Below are positions 5,901-15,300 of a stretch of 38,798 nt of DNA, in pieces. The stretch is from positions 1 through 38,798 of IMG/VR virus record IMGVR_UViG_3300047284_000549, one strand, 5' to 3'. The notes below the pieces were generated by a model. That model searched no databases. It saw only the letters and a list, made by a program, of their open reading frames with translations, and was not told the DNA's origin. Origin of the DNA: a virus. How positions within the stretch are numbered: the stretch's first letter is position 1; each line of letters begins with the position of its first letter. A program made the translations under genes and the position numbers.

Positions 5901-8831
5901 AACTCTTAATTGTGAAGCAATTCCAGCACCACCCGAAACAACCAATGCTCCAGTATTTGTTGCTGAAGAATCGGTAGTATTTGAGATAGTTGCAATACCA
6001 CTTACACCAAGAGTTGATGATAGAGTAGTTGCTCCCGTTACACCAAGAGTTCCAGTAAGTGTGCTATTACCACCAACTCTCAGTTGGTTGTTGATTGAAG
6101 CACCTCCAGCAGATACAACTAGAGCACCAGTTCCAAGTGCTGTAGAATCCGTTGCATTTGTGATGGTCGTCACACCAGCAATTGTTGCCCCCTGACCGAC
6201 TCTAAGTTGCTTGGCAATACCAATACCACCTGATGTTACAATAGAGGCATTGGAGGTCGTTGTAGCATCTGTTGTGTTGGATACTGTGATGATACCAGCA
6301 GTATCAACATTACCTGTATTTGAAGCTACGTTAAATTTAAATGGTGAAATACCATCGTTGTCAACCGAGATACTACCTTTGAAAACAGTATTGCCACTGT
6401 AACTAACAGCACCATCTACATCAAACTGACCGTAGATTTTCAAATTACCACCAACTACAAGTCCGTTTGCAATTGAAGCACCACCATCAATCTTTAGAGC
6501 ACCATAAGTTCCTAGGGATGCATATGCAGTTCCAGCAATTGCACCAGCAACATTAGTATTAGTTGTATTTTGAATATTAACTGTTGATGCTGATTGAGTG
6601 GTTAGATTTCCTGTAAGTGTAGTTGCATCTGTAACTGCTAATGTTCCAGTGATTGAAGTATTTCCAGATGATGTATCAACCTGGAATTTTGTAGCAGCAG
6701 ATCCATTTTGAATTTTGAAATATTCAGTTGCAGCCGTATCTGAACCAACAATGGTTACGTTGTTGTTTAATGTTGCTGCACCAGTTAGAGTAAATGTACC
6801 TCCAACGTTCAAGTTCTGTGTAATACCAGTACCACCAGTAACTACCAGGGTGCCTGTTGAAGTGCTAGTTGATCCAACGTTACTACTGAGGGCAAGGTTG
6901 CCAGCAATAACACCAGCATCAGTACCAGAAAAGACTTCAGAATTATTTGTTGCATTGTAGAGGAAACGATAACCACCAGTGGTTCCTGCTAGGGTTGTGT
7001 ATGAATCATCCCAACCATAGAAACCTAGTCTTGCTTGAGTGTCGTAGTATCTGAACTCAACACCACGATCCTTATTATCATCTGTGGTGGGAGCAGTATC
7101 ACCACCAAGAGTTAGAATAACATCATCGATACTGATTGTAGTTGAATTAACAGTTGTGGTTGTTCCATCAACTTGTAAATTACCCTTAATCTGTAAAGTA
7201 CCAGTATCGTCACCAACACCAGCAGGGTCAATTACTATGGTGGAATTAGTTGAACTGATGACATTATCTGCAAAATAGATATTCTCTACACGAACATCAG
7301 AATTTGTAGAGGATAGATAAACTTGCTCATCCGCAGTAATTTCAATCTTAGCCTCACCAGTTCCTGCATTGTTAGCAGTTAATCTTAAGAATCTATTGGA
7401 TGCTGTATTTGCATCCATAAGAATTGTAAGAGAACCAGGACGATTGATTGTTTGAATCGATGTACTAGTTTTATCTAAGGTAATATCTGAAAAAATTGTT
7501 GCTGTAGTAGTATTGATATCTACATTATCGTCAGCAGCAAGGCACTTAAGTAAAGGACTACCACTAGTATTATTAACTGAGAGGTCATTAATGGTTGTGA
7601 TGCCACGGTAACCAGTACTAGCAGTAAGTTCGTTGTCAAGTTCGTAAGCAGTGTAAGAATTTCCATCTGCAAAACGAATTTGATTATTTTGGAGTTGAGT
7701 ATTATCTACACCAGCAGATGCAATAACTACATGACCGTTTGCGTCTACATCAAAATCTTCTTGGTCAAATGATGCCAGTCCCTTTTGTCTAGATGATACT
7801 GTACCTAGATATCTCCAACCAACTGTTCCATCTGAAGCATCCCCAGAAGTGTGAGTAGGAGCAGCAGCACCCGAAGTTCCAGCATTCAATGCCTGATATA
7901 GTTTTCCAGCATTGGTTACTTTGTCATATCTGGAATACGAAGTTGTAGTTGCCCATGCAGATGCGGTAGTTCCTTCTACTGCTGTTGCAATTGGAAAATC
8001 GGTAATACTATAAATTCTTCCCCAAATATCAACACCAATCCTAGTAGAATATACTGTCTGAGTTGCACCAGCAATTCCAGGAACGTTGAATAATTTTTGA
8101 GTTGCACCACTTCCAAAATAAACGGGAGAAGCAGCAGCAACTCCTGTTTCAGCAAGATCTAGGATTGGGTTACCAGCAACAGCATTACCATTAACGATAG
8201 TTAATCTACCAGTATCGGAAACGGAAATTGAACGGGTAACAATATTTCCTTCAGATGCCCTTGTTACAATACCTGGAGTTGTTAATGACGCAAATGCTGT
8301 TAGGTCAACGTCTAATGGTTGAGCATCAGTAATTCCATAACCAGCTAGTGAATTTGGTGTTGATGCTCCCTTAACACGACCTTGAGAATCGACTGTAACT
8401 TTTGTATAAGTTCCAGTTGCATTTTCATTTAATGGATCATAATGAGGTAATGCTGGAACAAATGATAGTTGAGCAACAAGACTTAAGTTTGAGGATCCAT
8501 CAAACGTTGCGGCACCAACTAGGTCACCAGCAAGGCTAATTTGACGAGCATTCGCAAGACGAGTTGCAGTTGAAGCATTACCAATAAGTGTTGCAGTAAT
8601 TGCACCTGCAGCAAAACCACCATCAGCATCTCTTTTTACCAGAGTATTTGCTGTATTGGTTTCTGCTTCAATTGGTCTTTCGTATTTTAACTGGTTCCAT
8701 GAAGTAACACCATCACCAATCTTAATACGACCAGTATCAATTTCGATGCCAAGTTCACCTTGTGCTAAGGTTGGGTTAACGTTTGCCCACTGCTGAGCAC
8801 CATCTCTTCGTAACTGGATCCTATTTGCCAT
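2922..8831 (-). CDS. Long tail-fibre-like structural protein with Mtd_N-type N-terminus
   Basis: 1,969 residues. The first ~55 residues (MANRIQLRRDGAQQWANVNP, then LAQGELGIEIDTGRIKIGDG and TSWNQLKY) match the N-terminal domain of major-tropism-determinant/phage fibre proteins. It continues with fibre motifs (GNASTATRLANARQISLAGD), a small chitin-binding-like patch (about residues 288-345, ASAWATTTSYSRYDKV), two TTTTVNS-IDD modules, then a very long stretch of short beta repeats (TLGVTGATTLSSTLGVTG type, about residues 640-1580). Next come a second GNASTATTLQTSR block, three TEGTNLY(Y/F)T repeats and, near the C-terminus, an IVDGLISTPTVDYTY unit and a GSGTGATFNV/NNGGTNYAVG unit. No chaperone or S74 peptidase ending is visible. 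It sits where T4 has gp12/wac. Its own late promoter and preceding terminator make it separately transcribable. Inferred role: trimeric fibre or whisker; receptor unknown. Confidence 0.8.
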   Translation of the reverse strand: MANRIQLRRDGAQQWANVNPTLAQGELGIEIDTGRIKIGDGVTSWNQLKYERPIEAETNTANTLVKRDADGGFAAGAITATLIGNASTATRLANARQISLAGDLVGAATFDGSSNLSLVAQLSFVPALPHYDPLNENATGTYTKVTVDSQGRVKGASTPNSLAGYGITDAQPLDVDLTAFASLTTPGIVTRASEGNIVTRSISVSDTGRLTIVNGNAVAGNPILDLAETGVAAASPVYFGSGATQKLFNVPGIAGATQTVYSTRIGVDIWGRIYSITDFPIATAVEGTTASAWATTTSYSRYDKVTNAGKLYQALNAGTSGAAAPTHTSGDASDGTVGWRYLGTVSSRQKGLASFDQEDFDVDANGHVVIASAGVDNTQLQNNQIRFADGNSYTAYELDNELTASTGYRGITTINDLSVNNTSGSPLLKCLAADDNVDINTTTATIFSDITLDKTSTSIQTINRPGSLTILMDANTASNRFLRLTANNAGTGEAKIEITADEQVYLSSTNSDVRVENIYFADNVISSTNSTIVIDPAGVGDDTGTLQIKGNLQVDGTTTTVNSTTISIDDVILTLGGDTAPTTDDNKDRGVEFRYYDTQARLGFYGWDDSYTTLAGTTGGYRFLYNATNNSEVFSGTDAGVIAGNLALSSNVGSTSTSTGTLVVTGGTGITQNLNVGGTFTLTGAATLNNNVTIVGSDTAATEYFKIQNGSAATKFQVDTSSGNTSITGTLAVTDATTLTGNLTTQSASTVNIQNTTNTNVAGAIAGTAYASLGTYGALKIDGGASIANGLVVGGNLKIYGQFDVDGAVSYSGNTVFKGSISVDNDGISPFKFNVASNTGNVDTAGIITVSNTTDATTTSNASIVTSGGIGIAKQLRVGQGATIAGVTTITNATDSTALGTGALVVSAGGASINNQLRVGGNSTLTGTLGVTGATTLSSTLGVSGIATISNTTDSSATNTGALVVSGGAGIASQLRVGGATTLSSTLGVTGVTTLSGNLIANANSTLGDASTDSLTVNATSTFNAPVTISGSNNLAVGGNITVTGNLTVNGTTTTVNSVTMTIDDKNIELGSVASPTNATADGGGLTLRGATDKTIIWDSTNTNWTSSEHWNTASGKDYKVNNTSVINSSRALVNITGLTMPGAYDITVNTNKFIVSGATGNTTIAGTLGVTGNTTFTGTTGHTGASTFSSTVGITGDLSVNSNRFVVTASNGNTAIAGTLGVSAATTLSSTLGVAGIASITNSTSRPIPSGNSLPALEGALQVTGGAHIGENFVVNGDLKVYGAAVYQGGIDYQGTQTYSGIIKQNNSTDAASATDQTSSIYTAGGVAITKKLFVGSNTSVGGTLAVTGATTLSSTLGVTGITTLSGNLIANGNTTLGNASSDTLTVTATSTFNGAVSLTNTLSTSSSVTLNAGSLTIKNSSAADIFVFNPATASASITGTLGVSSNATVGGTFGVTGTTTLSSTLSVTGSTTLIGSLAANGGISVDGTAFTVADTTGNTSIAGTLSVTGNTTLTGSLAANGGISVDGTAFTVADTTGNVTTSGTLSVTGTSTFTGAITANGGVVGALTGNASTATTLQTSRTFNISGDATGTAQNFNGSANVVIPIILANSGVTAGTYTKITVDAKGRATIGASASTTDISEGTNLYYTQARFDTAFGGKTTTNLTEGTNLYYTQARFDTAFSGKSTTNLTEGTNLYFTEERAQDAAAAALVTNASHSGVTVTYNDAGNAINISRNELTYSNVPANGDGSKTAFLANSGRSVDNLLVIVDGLISTPTVDYTYADETVLSGVSGHRGENTVTVSSSTGLVVGQPVSGAGIAANATITNISGTTITLSANNLTYLRRAEISTIGTPVGVAVVGAANQTYTGVASTTNGSGTGATFNVTRGGSGQITGVTVNNGGTNYAVGNTITISGLLVGGSSSAENITFTVASVNSTTTTATFSPVVKFNTAPAGGTNNVSIRYLPL
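3000..3235 (-). other. GSGY-family beta module at the C-terminus of the fibre protein
   Basis: Translated segment NGSGTGATFNVTRGGSGQIT, then GVTVNNGGTNYAVGNTITIS. This is the same alternating plan (G-x-GA-x-F-x-V, a short variable loop, then V-x-x-x-G-x-x-Y) that forms clusters in the giant protein, the 717-aa protein and gp8. It sits about 70-100 residues from the C-terminus of the 1,969-aa protein. Confidence 0.6.
3735..3910 (-). repeat. 75-bp tandem repeats encoding TEGTNLYYTQARFDTAF
   Basis: Three in-frame copies, 75 bp (25 residues) apart: two full copies of TEGTNLYYTQARFDTAF, then TEGTNLYFTEERAQ. A related SEGTNLYYTQARF copy precedes them. The anchor CAAATCTTGCTTG occurs on the plus strand near 3791 and again at 3866. 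The repeat type is common in marine cyanophage fibre-like proteins and probably forms a rigid trimeric segment. Confidence 0.85.
4100..6900 (-). repeat. Long array of short beta repeats (T-G-x-TTLSSTLGVTG)
   Basis: About 900 residues built from near-repeated units of about 10-20 residues, such as ATTLSSTLGVTG, ITTLSGNLIANGN, TSIAGTLSVTGN and GGASINNQLRVGG. These alternate with longer units carrying TDSSATNTGALVVSGGAGIA. The regular T/S-G-V spacing suggests a beta-helical or triple-beta-spiral shaft. The same repeats cause long open frames on the other strand that are not genes. Confidence 0.8.
4190..4430 (-). repeat. 120-bp near-identical tandem duplication
   Basis: Two adjacent 40-residue units, each with GSLAANGGISVDGTAFTVAD and TTGN. 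The DNA of the two copies is nearly identical: CCACCATTTGCTGC begins at 4261 and again at 4381 on the plus strand, with only scattered single-base differences nearby. The low divergence suggests a recent tandem duplication or gene conversion within the fibre shaft. Confidence 0.85.
7800..7975 (-). other. Possible small carbohydrate-binding module in the fibre protein
   Basis: The translated segment ASAWATTTSYSRYDKVTNAG, then KLYQALNAGTSGAAAP, ending GWRYLG, follows the aromatic layout of small chitin-binding-type (CBM5/12-like) modules: W near the start, Y-x-x-x-D-x-V, a G-(K)-LY-x-A unit and a final W. The match is by pattern only, and similar units are common in phage tail proteins without proven sugar binding. 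Confidence 0.4.
8667..8831 (-). other. Mtd_N-type N-terminal domain
   Basis: Residues 1-55 of the fibre protein: an IQLRRDGAQQW strand, P-x-LAQGELG(I)E-x-D-TGR-(I)K(I)GDG and a W near residue 46. This signature is shared with the N-terminus of Bordetella phage major tropism determinant and many tail-fibre proteins, where it is taken to attach the fibre to the tail. Confidence 0.75.
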
Positions 8832-8868
8832 TTGATATCAACCCGAAATAGTTAATTCTTCCCTAATT

Positions 8869-8876
8869 TATTTATA
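8869..8876 (-). promoter_or_regulatory. T4-type late promoter TATAAATA before the fibre gene
   Basis: Perfect match to the T4 late consensus on the minus strand. It lies just downstream of the terminator and 37 nt upstream of the fibre ATG. Late transcription in T4 starts about six bases after the motif, giving an expected leader of roughly 30 nt. Placement in one of the very few true gaps of the window supports it. Confidence 0.75.
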
Positions 8877-8881
8877 TTAAT

Positions 8882-8904
8882 AAAAAAAGGGTCTTACGAC
8901 CCTT
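8882..8904 (-). terminator. Rho-independent terminator after the small coiled-coil genes
   Basis: On the minus strand: perfect 7-bp stem AAGGGTC / GACCCTT with loop GTAA, followed by a run of T. It lies 7 nt past the stop of the 73-aa gene. The U-tract is only on the minus strand, so it ends transcription of the upstream baseplate block before the fibre promoter. Confidence 0.88.
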
Positions 8905-8911
8905 AACTATA

Positions 8912-9133
8912 TTATTCTGATTTCTCTTGGGATTCTTCTACCTGCTCAACTTGCTCTTGAGGATGTAGGTATTGGATTGTCTCCATTGCACCCTGTAACT
9001 TTAATGCAGTTTGTTCATTTTCACGAATTTTTGCCGCAAGTTGCTGATTCTCTTGAATAATAGCATCATATCGAAGTTTGAATTGCTCAAGAAGAGTTTC
9101 TGGAGCAAGAGTTTCGGGCACGTCAACTGTCAT
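8912..9133 (-). CDS. Small coiled-coil protein, 73 aa, function unknown
   Basis: 73 residues, MTVDVPETLAPETLLEQFKL, then a heptad-like helical stretch (RYDAIIQENQQLAAKIRENE, then QTALKLQGAMETIQYL) and an acidic Gln/Glu-rich tail. No signal peptide or membrane segment. An AGGAG lies 5-6 nt before the ATG and the start overlaps the preceding 81-aa gene by 11 bp, so the start is well supported and the two are probably translated together. It is the last gene before a strong terminator. The helix could mediate oligomerisation; a role as an assembly chaperone or minor structural part is only inference from position between the DUF4815 protein and the fibre gene. Confidence 0.8.
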   Translation of the reverse strand: MTVDVPETLAPETLLEQFKLRYDAIIQENQQLAAKIRENEQTALKLQGAMETIQYLHPQEQVEQVEESQEKSE

Positions 9134-9368
9134 GTTTTTCTCCTACTAACTGTAATAATAAATTTTTAATGGTGGACATATCGGATTTTAACTCAGAAAC
9201 ATCATTTTGTAAAGTGGAGATCAATTGTTCTTTTTGTTTTCTCTTCATAGCTGCTTCTACAGCATTTGTATATAGATCTTGATTTACATTCACAATGGCA
9301 CCACTCCGAGAGTCTCTGTATAAATTGTCAAATCCCTGTACTCTTATATATGTAGGTTGTTGATCCAT
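9123..9368 (-). CDS. Small protein with YIRVQGxxxLYRDxxSGAI motif and coiled-coil tail, 81 aa
   Basis: 81 residues. The N-terminal half carries YIRVQGFDNLYRDSRSGAIV and NVNQDLYTNAVEAAMKRK; the C-terminal half is a predicted coiled coil (QKEQLISTLQNDVSELKSDM, then STIKNLLLQLVG). Small proteins with a similar 'RD-x-x-(S/T)-GA(I/V)-(V/L)N' start followed by a leucine heptad are familiar near baseplate genes in marine T4-like phages, but I know of no assigned function. The ATG is 1 nt from the stop of the 2,387-aa gene and no Shine-Dalgarno is visible, so coupling to the upstream gene is likely. It overlaps the 73-aa gene by 11 bp. Confidence 0.8.
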   Translation of the reverse strand: MDQQPTYIRVQGFDNLYRDSRSGAIVNVNQDLYTNAVEAAMKRKQKEQLISTLQNDVSELKSDMSTIKNLLLQLVGEKHDS

Positions 9369-9369
9369 A

Positions 9370-12300
9370 TTATAAATCTAGTAATGCGATTACACGGAAG
9401 TCCTTAATTACTGGGACATATGCTTGATTTTGGCTATTCATGATAATTTTGATTTGGAATGATGTGAAGTTCAGACTATTTACTGTGTAATCAAAGTCAT
9501 GTAACTCAAATTTTTCAGTTTTTGCAATTGATGTATCCGATACACCTGTAGTATTAAAATACTCAAAACCAATTTCATCGACTGATAAAGTTGTTCCAAC
9601 TGGCACTGCTTTATATAGAACTTTAATATCAGTATAAGGATGCAAGTTCGCACTAAACATAACTTTCAAACTATTAGCTGGATTTGCTAATTCAACAAAT
9701 TTAGAAACATAGATTGCCTTGTTTCTGTCACCAGAAGACTTTCTAGAATCTGCAGTACTAATATCAATATTATTGATTCTATTAGTTGTTGTAATTAAAC
9801 TTGTCCTATCCAAATCGATAACAGGAGAAATATTCTCGTTGTCACTTGTTATATTAACTTCATAAATCAATGACTTGGAACCATTGAGTTTGGTATCCTC
9901 ATTGATCTTTGAGCAGATTATCTTTTGATTATTAATAATATTTGGTACGTTTGCAATGACATCTTCGTAAATACCATCATTTACAAATGATGTCTCTAAC
10001 AATGTTTGACCATCATCATTAATGGAAGAACCAGAAACACAATTAAATCTATGTGTAATTTCTGTTTGTGGTAACTTCATCTGAGTGATTTGAGGTGTGA
10101 GGCACTCAAACGCAACATTTTGTGTTGCATACACTAGATCACCACCCGATACAATTCCATTGGTTGCAATAGAATCTGTTGTAATCTGATATGTGTCTAA
10201 GGTTGGATTAGAAATACCAGAGTGGTCAGTATTAATTTCAATTAGTGGAATTCCATCTAAATTATAACACTGAACTGCTTCATCTGTTGAATGTGCCTGA
10301 AGATTGGTTCCTCCAGCCGCACGACCACCAGATGGAATGGTAATGATCTTACCATCTGAACTAATATCAGTATATTTAATAATTTCAGATCCAATCTTAA
10401 TATAACCTGGATTTGCAACATCCAGTGATAAACCATTAATTACGGTATGGAATGCACTTGCATCATTAACATGCAATTCAAAGTCTGATGTAACACCATC
10501 CGAAACTGTAATTCCATTTGTATGGAAAGCAGCATCAATTGCAGTGTCAGCAACTTCTGAAATAACACCAGAAATTCTGACATTATTTGCTGGATCGTGC
10601 ATACCATGATTTTGGTGAACCACAGTAATACGGTTTGCTGTATTGTAGTATGCTGGAGTTAATGTGATATAACGGTTAATGTCATCTCCAGTTAGTGTAA
10701 TTCCACCAGTAGCAATTACACCAGAACCAACAGTGGATCCACCAACTGTCATAGTTACAGTATCACCAACTGCAAATGTTCCAGTAACAGCCTTCACCGT
10801 GATAACTCTGGTCGATGAGTTCCAGTTTGTTACTGTTGCTTTTGCACCACCTGGGGTTGTGATGGATTGTCCAACTGTAAATGATCCAGTTACTCCAGAA
10901 TTTAGTGTAATTGTCCCGAGAGATCTACTTGAAACAATTCTATAAACAGCCAATGCACCACCAGTTACACCAGTTCTAAATGTTCCAGAGATATCATCAA
11001 TAATAATATAACCATTGTTACCTCCAGTTCCTTGAACAACTTGTCTAATAATTGCAGAAGGTGTTGGTGATGTATCAGTTAATGAAATCTCTGCACCAAC
11101 AGTATATGAGATAGTTGGAGAATTTAGGGTTAGTTTTAATTGTGGTTTAGTTGTACTGATTGGGTTTGAGACTAAATTGTGAATTTGACCATTTCCAATT
11201 CCAAGTTGTGCATTATTGAATACAACTTTTCCATTAACACCAGTTACAAATTTTGCCTTATACATGCTAAACTTTAGATCTTCATATTGATCTGCGGTCC
11301 ATGTAGTTGCGTTCTGTGATTTGAATAGAACACCAGCATAAGGTTGTTCGGAGATAGTTCTATCATTTGAAATATCATTCTCACCCATTCTGGAAATCCA
11401 TACCTTATACTCATTAGAGTCGGTGAATAACACTAATGCATATTCTTGTGACTCTTGTAAATATACAGGTGCTGGGAATACAAATGTGGTTGGGATTGAT
11501 GCGTTGTCAGATAGTTGAACATCTTTTGGTTGAACAGTTACATCCGAGAATGGAAGAATTTTTGTGGTTGGATAACCATTCTGCATTGTACGAATTTGTA
11601 CGTTGATGGGAATTTTTTCATCCTTCGTTTTGAAGTAAACATCAACTTTAGTAATAAATGCCCCACCTTTGGAGTCCACTAAGAATGACTGTGCAAGAGG
11701 GTCCCACCAACCAACCTGTCTAGTCTCTGTTCTTGTGCTTCGTATTGTTTGGTTCTGGGTTACAGTATCACGAACAATATCTGCGTTTCTTACAGAAAGA
11801 ATAGTTTCTTGTTGTGTTTCTAACACACCAGATGCTTCGTAAGTTGCTTCTGCTGATGAATCAACGTCTCCAAGAATTCTTGAGTCTGTTTTACTTGCAG
11901 TGAATCGTAAAATTCTTCTGCCAGTTCCCCATCTTGGATTTGCATCAATTGATGGTACTGGAATGAAGAATACTCCAGTTAAATTGCCACTCTGGTCGGA
12001 AATTAATCTCTTTTCCTTGACCACAGCACGGGCACCAGAAGTTTGTCCGATGAGAACTTCTCCTTGAATTGGGTTGCCATAATATGCACCATTTACTTGT
12101 GATGCCATTGATAGAGTATCAATGTTAATAACACCAGTTGTTGACGCATATGATCCAGGTAAAGATGTTCCATCATATGGACTAAATGTAAATCCATCGT
12201 TTGGTGATAATAATCTTAATCTCACACCACTGCTTTGTCCAATTACAGTCTCATTTACTTGGAATGGAATATTATTAGTCTTAGCATCTTCAGTTGAGTT

Positions 12301-15300
12301 TTTAATAACTTCAATAATCTTTGGTGTGCAATATGTTGCCACTGAACTAGTATCAAAGAATGGATACATTCTAGTTTTTGGCTTAAGTCTTTGAATTTTA
12401 AATTCAATATTTCTGGAACGAATCCATGGAATATTAGCACGTGCAATTACACTATCACCTAAACTCTGTCTATCAATACGTGGAACAACTTGAGTTCTTA
12501 CACCTTGTCTGGTTTGATTTGTAGTAGTTGTGACATTTGTAGATTGTAAGACTCTACGTGGTGCTCCAAAGCAAAAACACGATTCTTGCCATGACCCACC
12601 CGAACTTCTGCTAGTTACACCACTCCATGTTGTTTGCCATGCACCCCACTGAATTGGTGCGAATCCACTTTGATCTGCACCAAATCTCTCAACAGTTGCG
12701 TTGAAGTCACCTTCTACGTTTACAATTCTTTGTGGTGCACGTTGTGTATCTACCCAATCATCCGATGATGGTGTTAGATCACATCTACCAATGAATGCAA
12801 ATACGTTGAATGGGTTAACATTTTCAACTCTTGATGCATATGGTTGATTGATAAATCTCACAGATTCATATGGAAGTGTTACAATTGCATTATTAACACT
12901 CTTTACTGCATTTGATGTTGATGTTGAGTTGTACTCAAGTGGTACGTTTGATGTGTAGTGTGCTGGACGTAAGAATCCTGCCGTAAAATCCATCGAACAC
13001 TCATAATCAGGGTGATTAGTTCCAGCAGCAGTAAGTGATGTGAAATCATCAACTAGGAACCCATTTTTAAATTTATCAAAACCATCAGCATCCTTAATTG
13101 ATAATGTATTGGTTTCCATCTCCAATAAATTCAATGAAGTATAATATTCAACTTGATCAAGTCTCTTTTCAATTACACCAATATCTCTCATCGTGAAACG
13201 TCTATTGTTCTCACGTTTGATAATTACATTTTCTGGATTGTATCCATATGCTTCATGTGTTAATGTACCAAGTAGCATTGAATTGCTAATCTCATCTGGT
13301 GGAACAGGAGTTTCGTCGGACTTTCCTTTAATAATTTGGAATTCTCTTTGATCTGTTAAAAATACCTTATCAATTCTTGGTAGATAGAATTCATAGTCGC
13401 AACGGAAATCTGATTCTGGTTTTGGAATATCAGTAACAGTTGCATTATTAGATGCTCCACCAGATAAGAAACTTCTATCTTTAAAGTCTAGAGACGCACA
13501 GTTTACAAAATATGGATCAGATGTAGTTCCAGTTCCACTTAATACTGGAGTAACTGCTGCTCTAAAATCCAACACATCACGAAGTTGCTTATTTCCTAAT
13601 GCTGGAATTTCCTCATAATCAACTCCAACATAGGATGAACCATTAAAGTAGTCTCCAGATGATTCGTGGGAGAATCTATCATAAACAACTAATATTTTTC
13701 TTAATGGTGCAGATGCATTTGGCAATCTAATGATTTTTGAAATATCATAGAAATATCCATTCTGGTTTGAATCTAGGTAGAAATTAGAAGTAATGTCCTT
13801 ACTACCATTCCATACAGATCCTTCATTATCATCAATTAAACCTTCTACTAATTCATCATTTGTGTTTGTACCTGAAACAGTTTCTCCAGGTAGGAATCTA
13901 TTGCTGTTCTTATATACAAATTCGCATCCTAGAGTTACACCTGAGAAATTAATAACTAATCCCTTTGCTCCAGATGTTTTTCCAGTAATTAATGTCCCCT
14001 TCTTAAAGAAGGTTGCATCCTGCATCATAATCTTAGGAACAGTTGGTAGTGAATCATTTGATGACTCATACACAGCATGTAGTTTGTAGCAGTCTGTTGC
14101 ACCTAGTGCAATTTCATCATCTTGAATTCTAGTTCCGTAAATTGATCCATAGGACAAACCAAATTTAGTAACGTCTCCAGTGATAGCAGTTCTATCAACT
14201 TTCATTACGTTCATTTTTGTGGCAGTCTTAATCTTTTTCTCTACCTGGTTTTTTGAGATAGATGTAATCAATCTGACTGAAGTATATCCACTTAAGTTGC
14301 TTACGGTTAAAGATGTTCTTGGTGTACCTGAACTATTAAATGAAATTTTGTCTGAAATATCAATGATAGTACCTGCTGTTGGAGCAAGTGAAATTAGCAT
14401 GTAATGATCTTTATCATATGCTAAGAATTGCTCATCAGATGGTAACGTAATCGTGAAATTATTAGATCCAGTAACCGTAATATTATCGAATGATCTAGCA
14501 ACAATAACAGATTCATCTGATACTGCCTTAATAGAACTCTTCGGCATCTCAATTAATAGATCTGCCGTTTGTTTATCTTTGATTTGTGGTCTCTTTCTAT
14601 AAAGTGTGTTATAAGTACCGTTTGATAGAGTGCCACCACTTTCCAATGTAATTGAAATTGCACTAGAAATTTTATTTACGATATTTCCAGAAGTGATATC
14701 AATTTTTTTAACTTGAGCATAATTACTTTCGGTAAAGTAAATCATATCACCAGGACGTAAATCTCTGGTAAAGTTGCTTAGAGTACCAGTGAGTGTTGTG
14801 CTGTTTACATTAAATGTACTTCCCGAAATTACTTTCTTTTCATCAAGAATTGCAGTTGCTTGGAATGTTACAACATCACTGCTGTTTCTACCGACGATTG
14901 CTTTTGCGTCAGAAAATTCATAACTAAATTGTGAACTTAATGTTCCTAGTTCTAGACCGTCTTTCTCAATAACTTCACCATCAATAAATTTACCATAGAC
15001 TTGGTAAACTTTAACTAAAGAATTGGTTTGATCAGATTCAACAAATGCCTTTGCCTTAGATGTTCTACCACGAATTACATTACCTTGAACTAGGGTAACA
15101 CTGTTTGATAGTTTAAACAGACTTAGTGGTTGAATATCAAATAGATATGCTTTATAAGTCGTAGATGCTGCTGTTACATCACTTCCATTATCATATTCAA
15201 ATATAGCAGTTCTGGCATATCCAATAATATTTCCAGCAGTAGTTCCTGCAGAACCACGTTGATCTCTCAATTCTAATTTTTGATAGTTTGTTGTGATGCT

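Noticed and set aside
5593-6195. Plus-strand open frame of 200 residues
   Set aside because: Also an antisense image of the repetitive fibre shaft.
3735-6900. CRISPR-like or non-coding tandem repeats
   Set aside because: All repeats are in frame, vary in length by multiples of three and encode regular protein units; there are no unique spacers.
2922-8831. Diversity-generating retroelement target, suggested by the Mtd_N-type start
   Set aside because: No reverse transcriptase, template repeat or C-type-lectin ending is visible; the Mtd_N domain alone is common in ordinary fibres.
9364-9378. TATAAATC on the plus strand as a late promoter
   Set aside because: It faces away from all genes and no plus-strand gene follows, so it is most likely chance.
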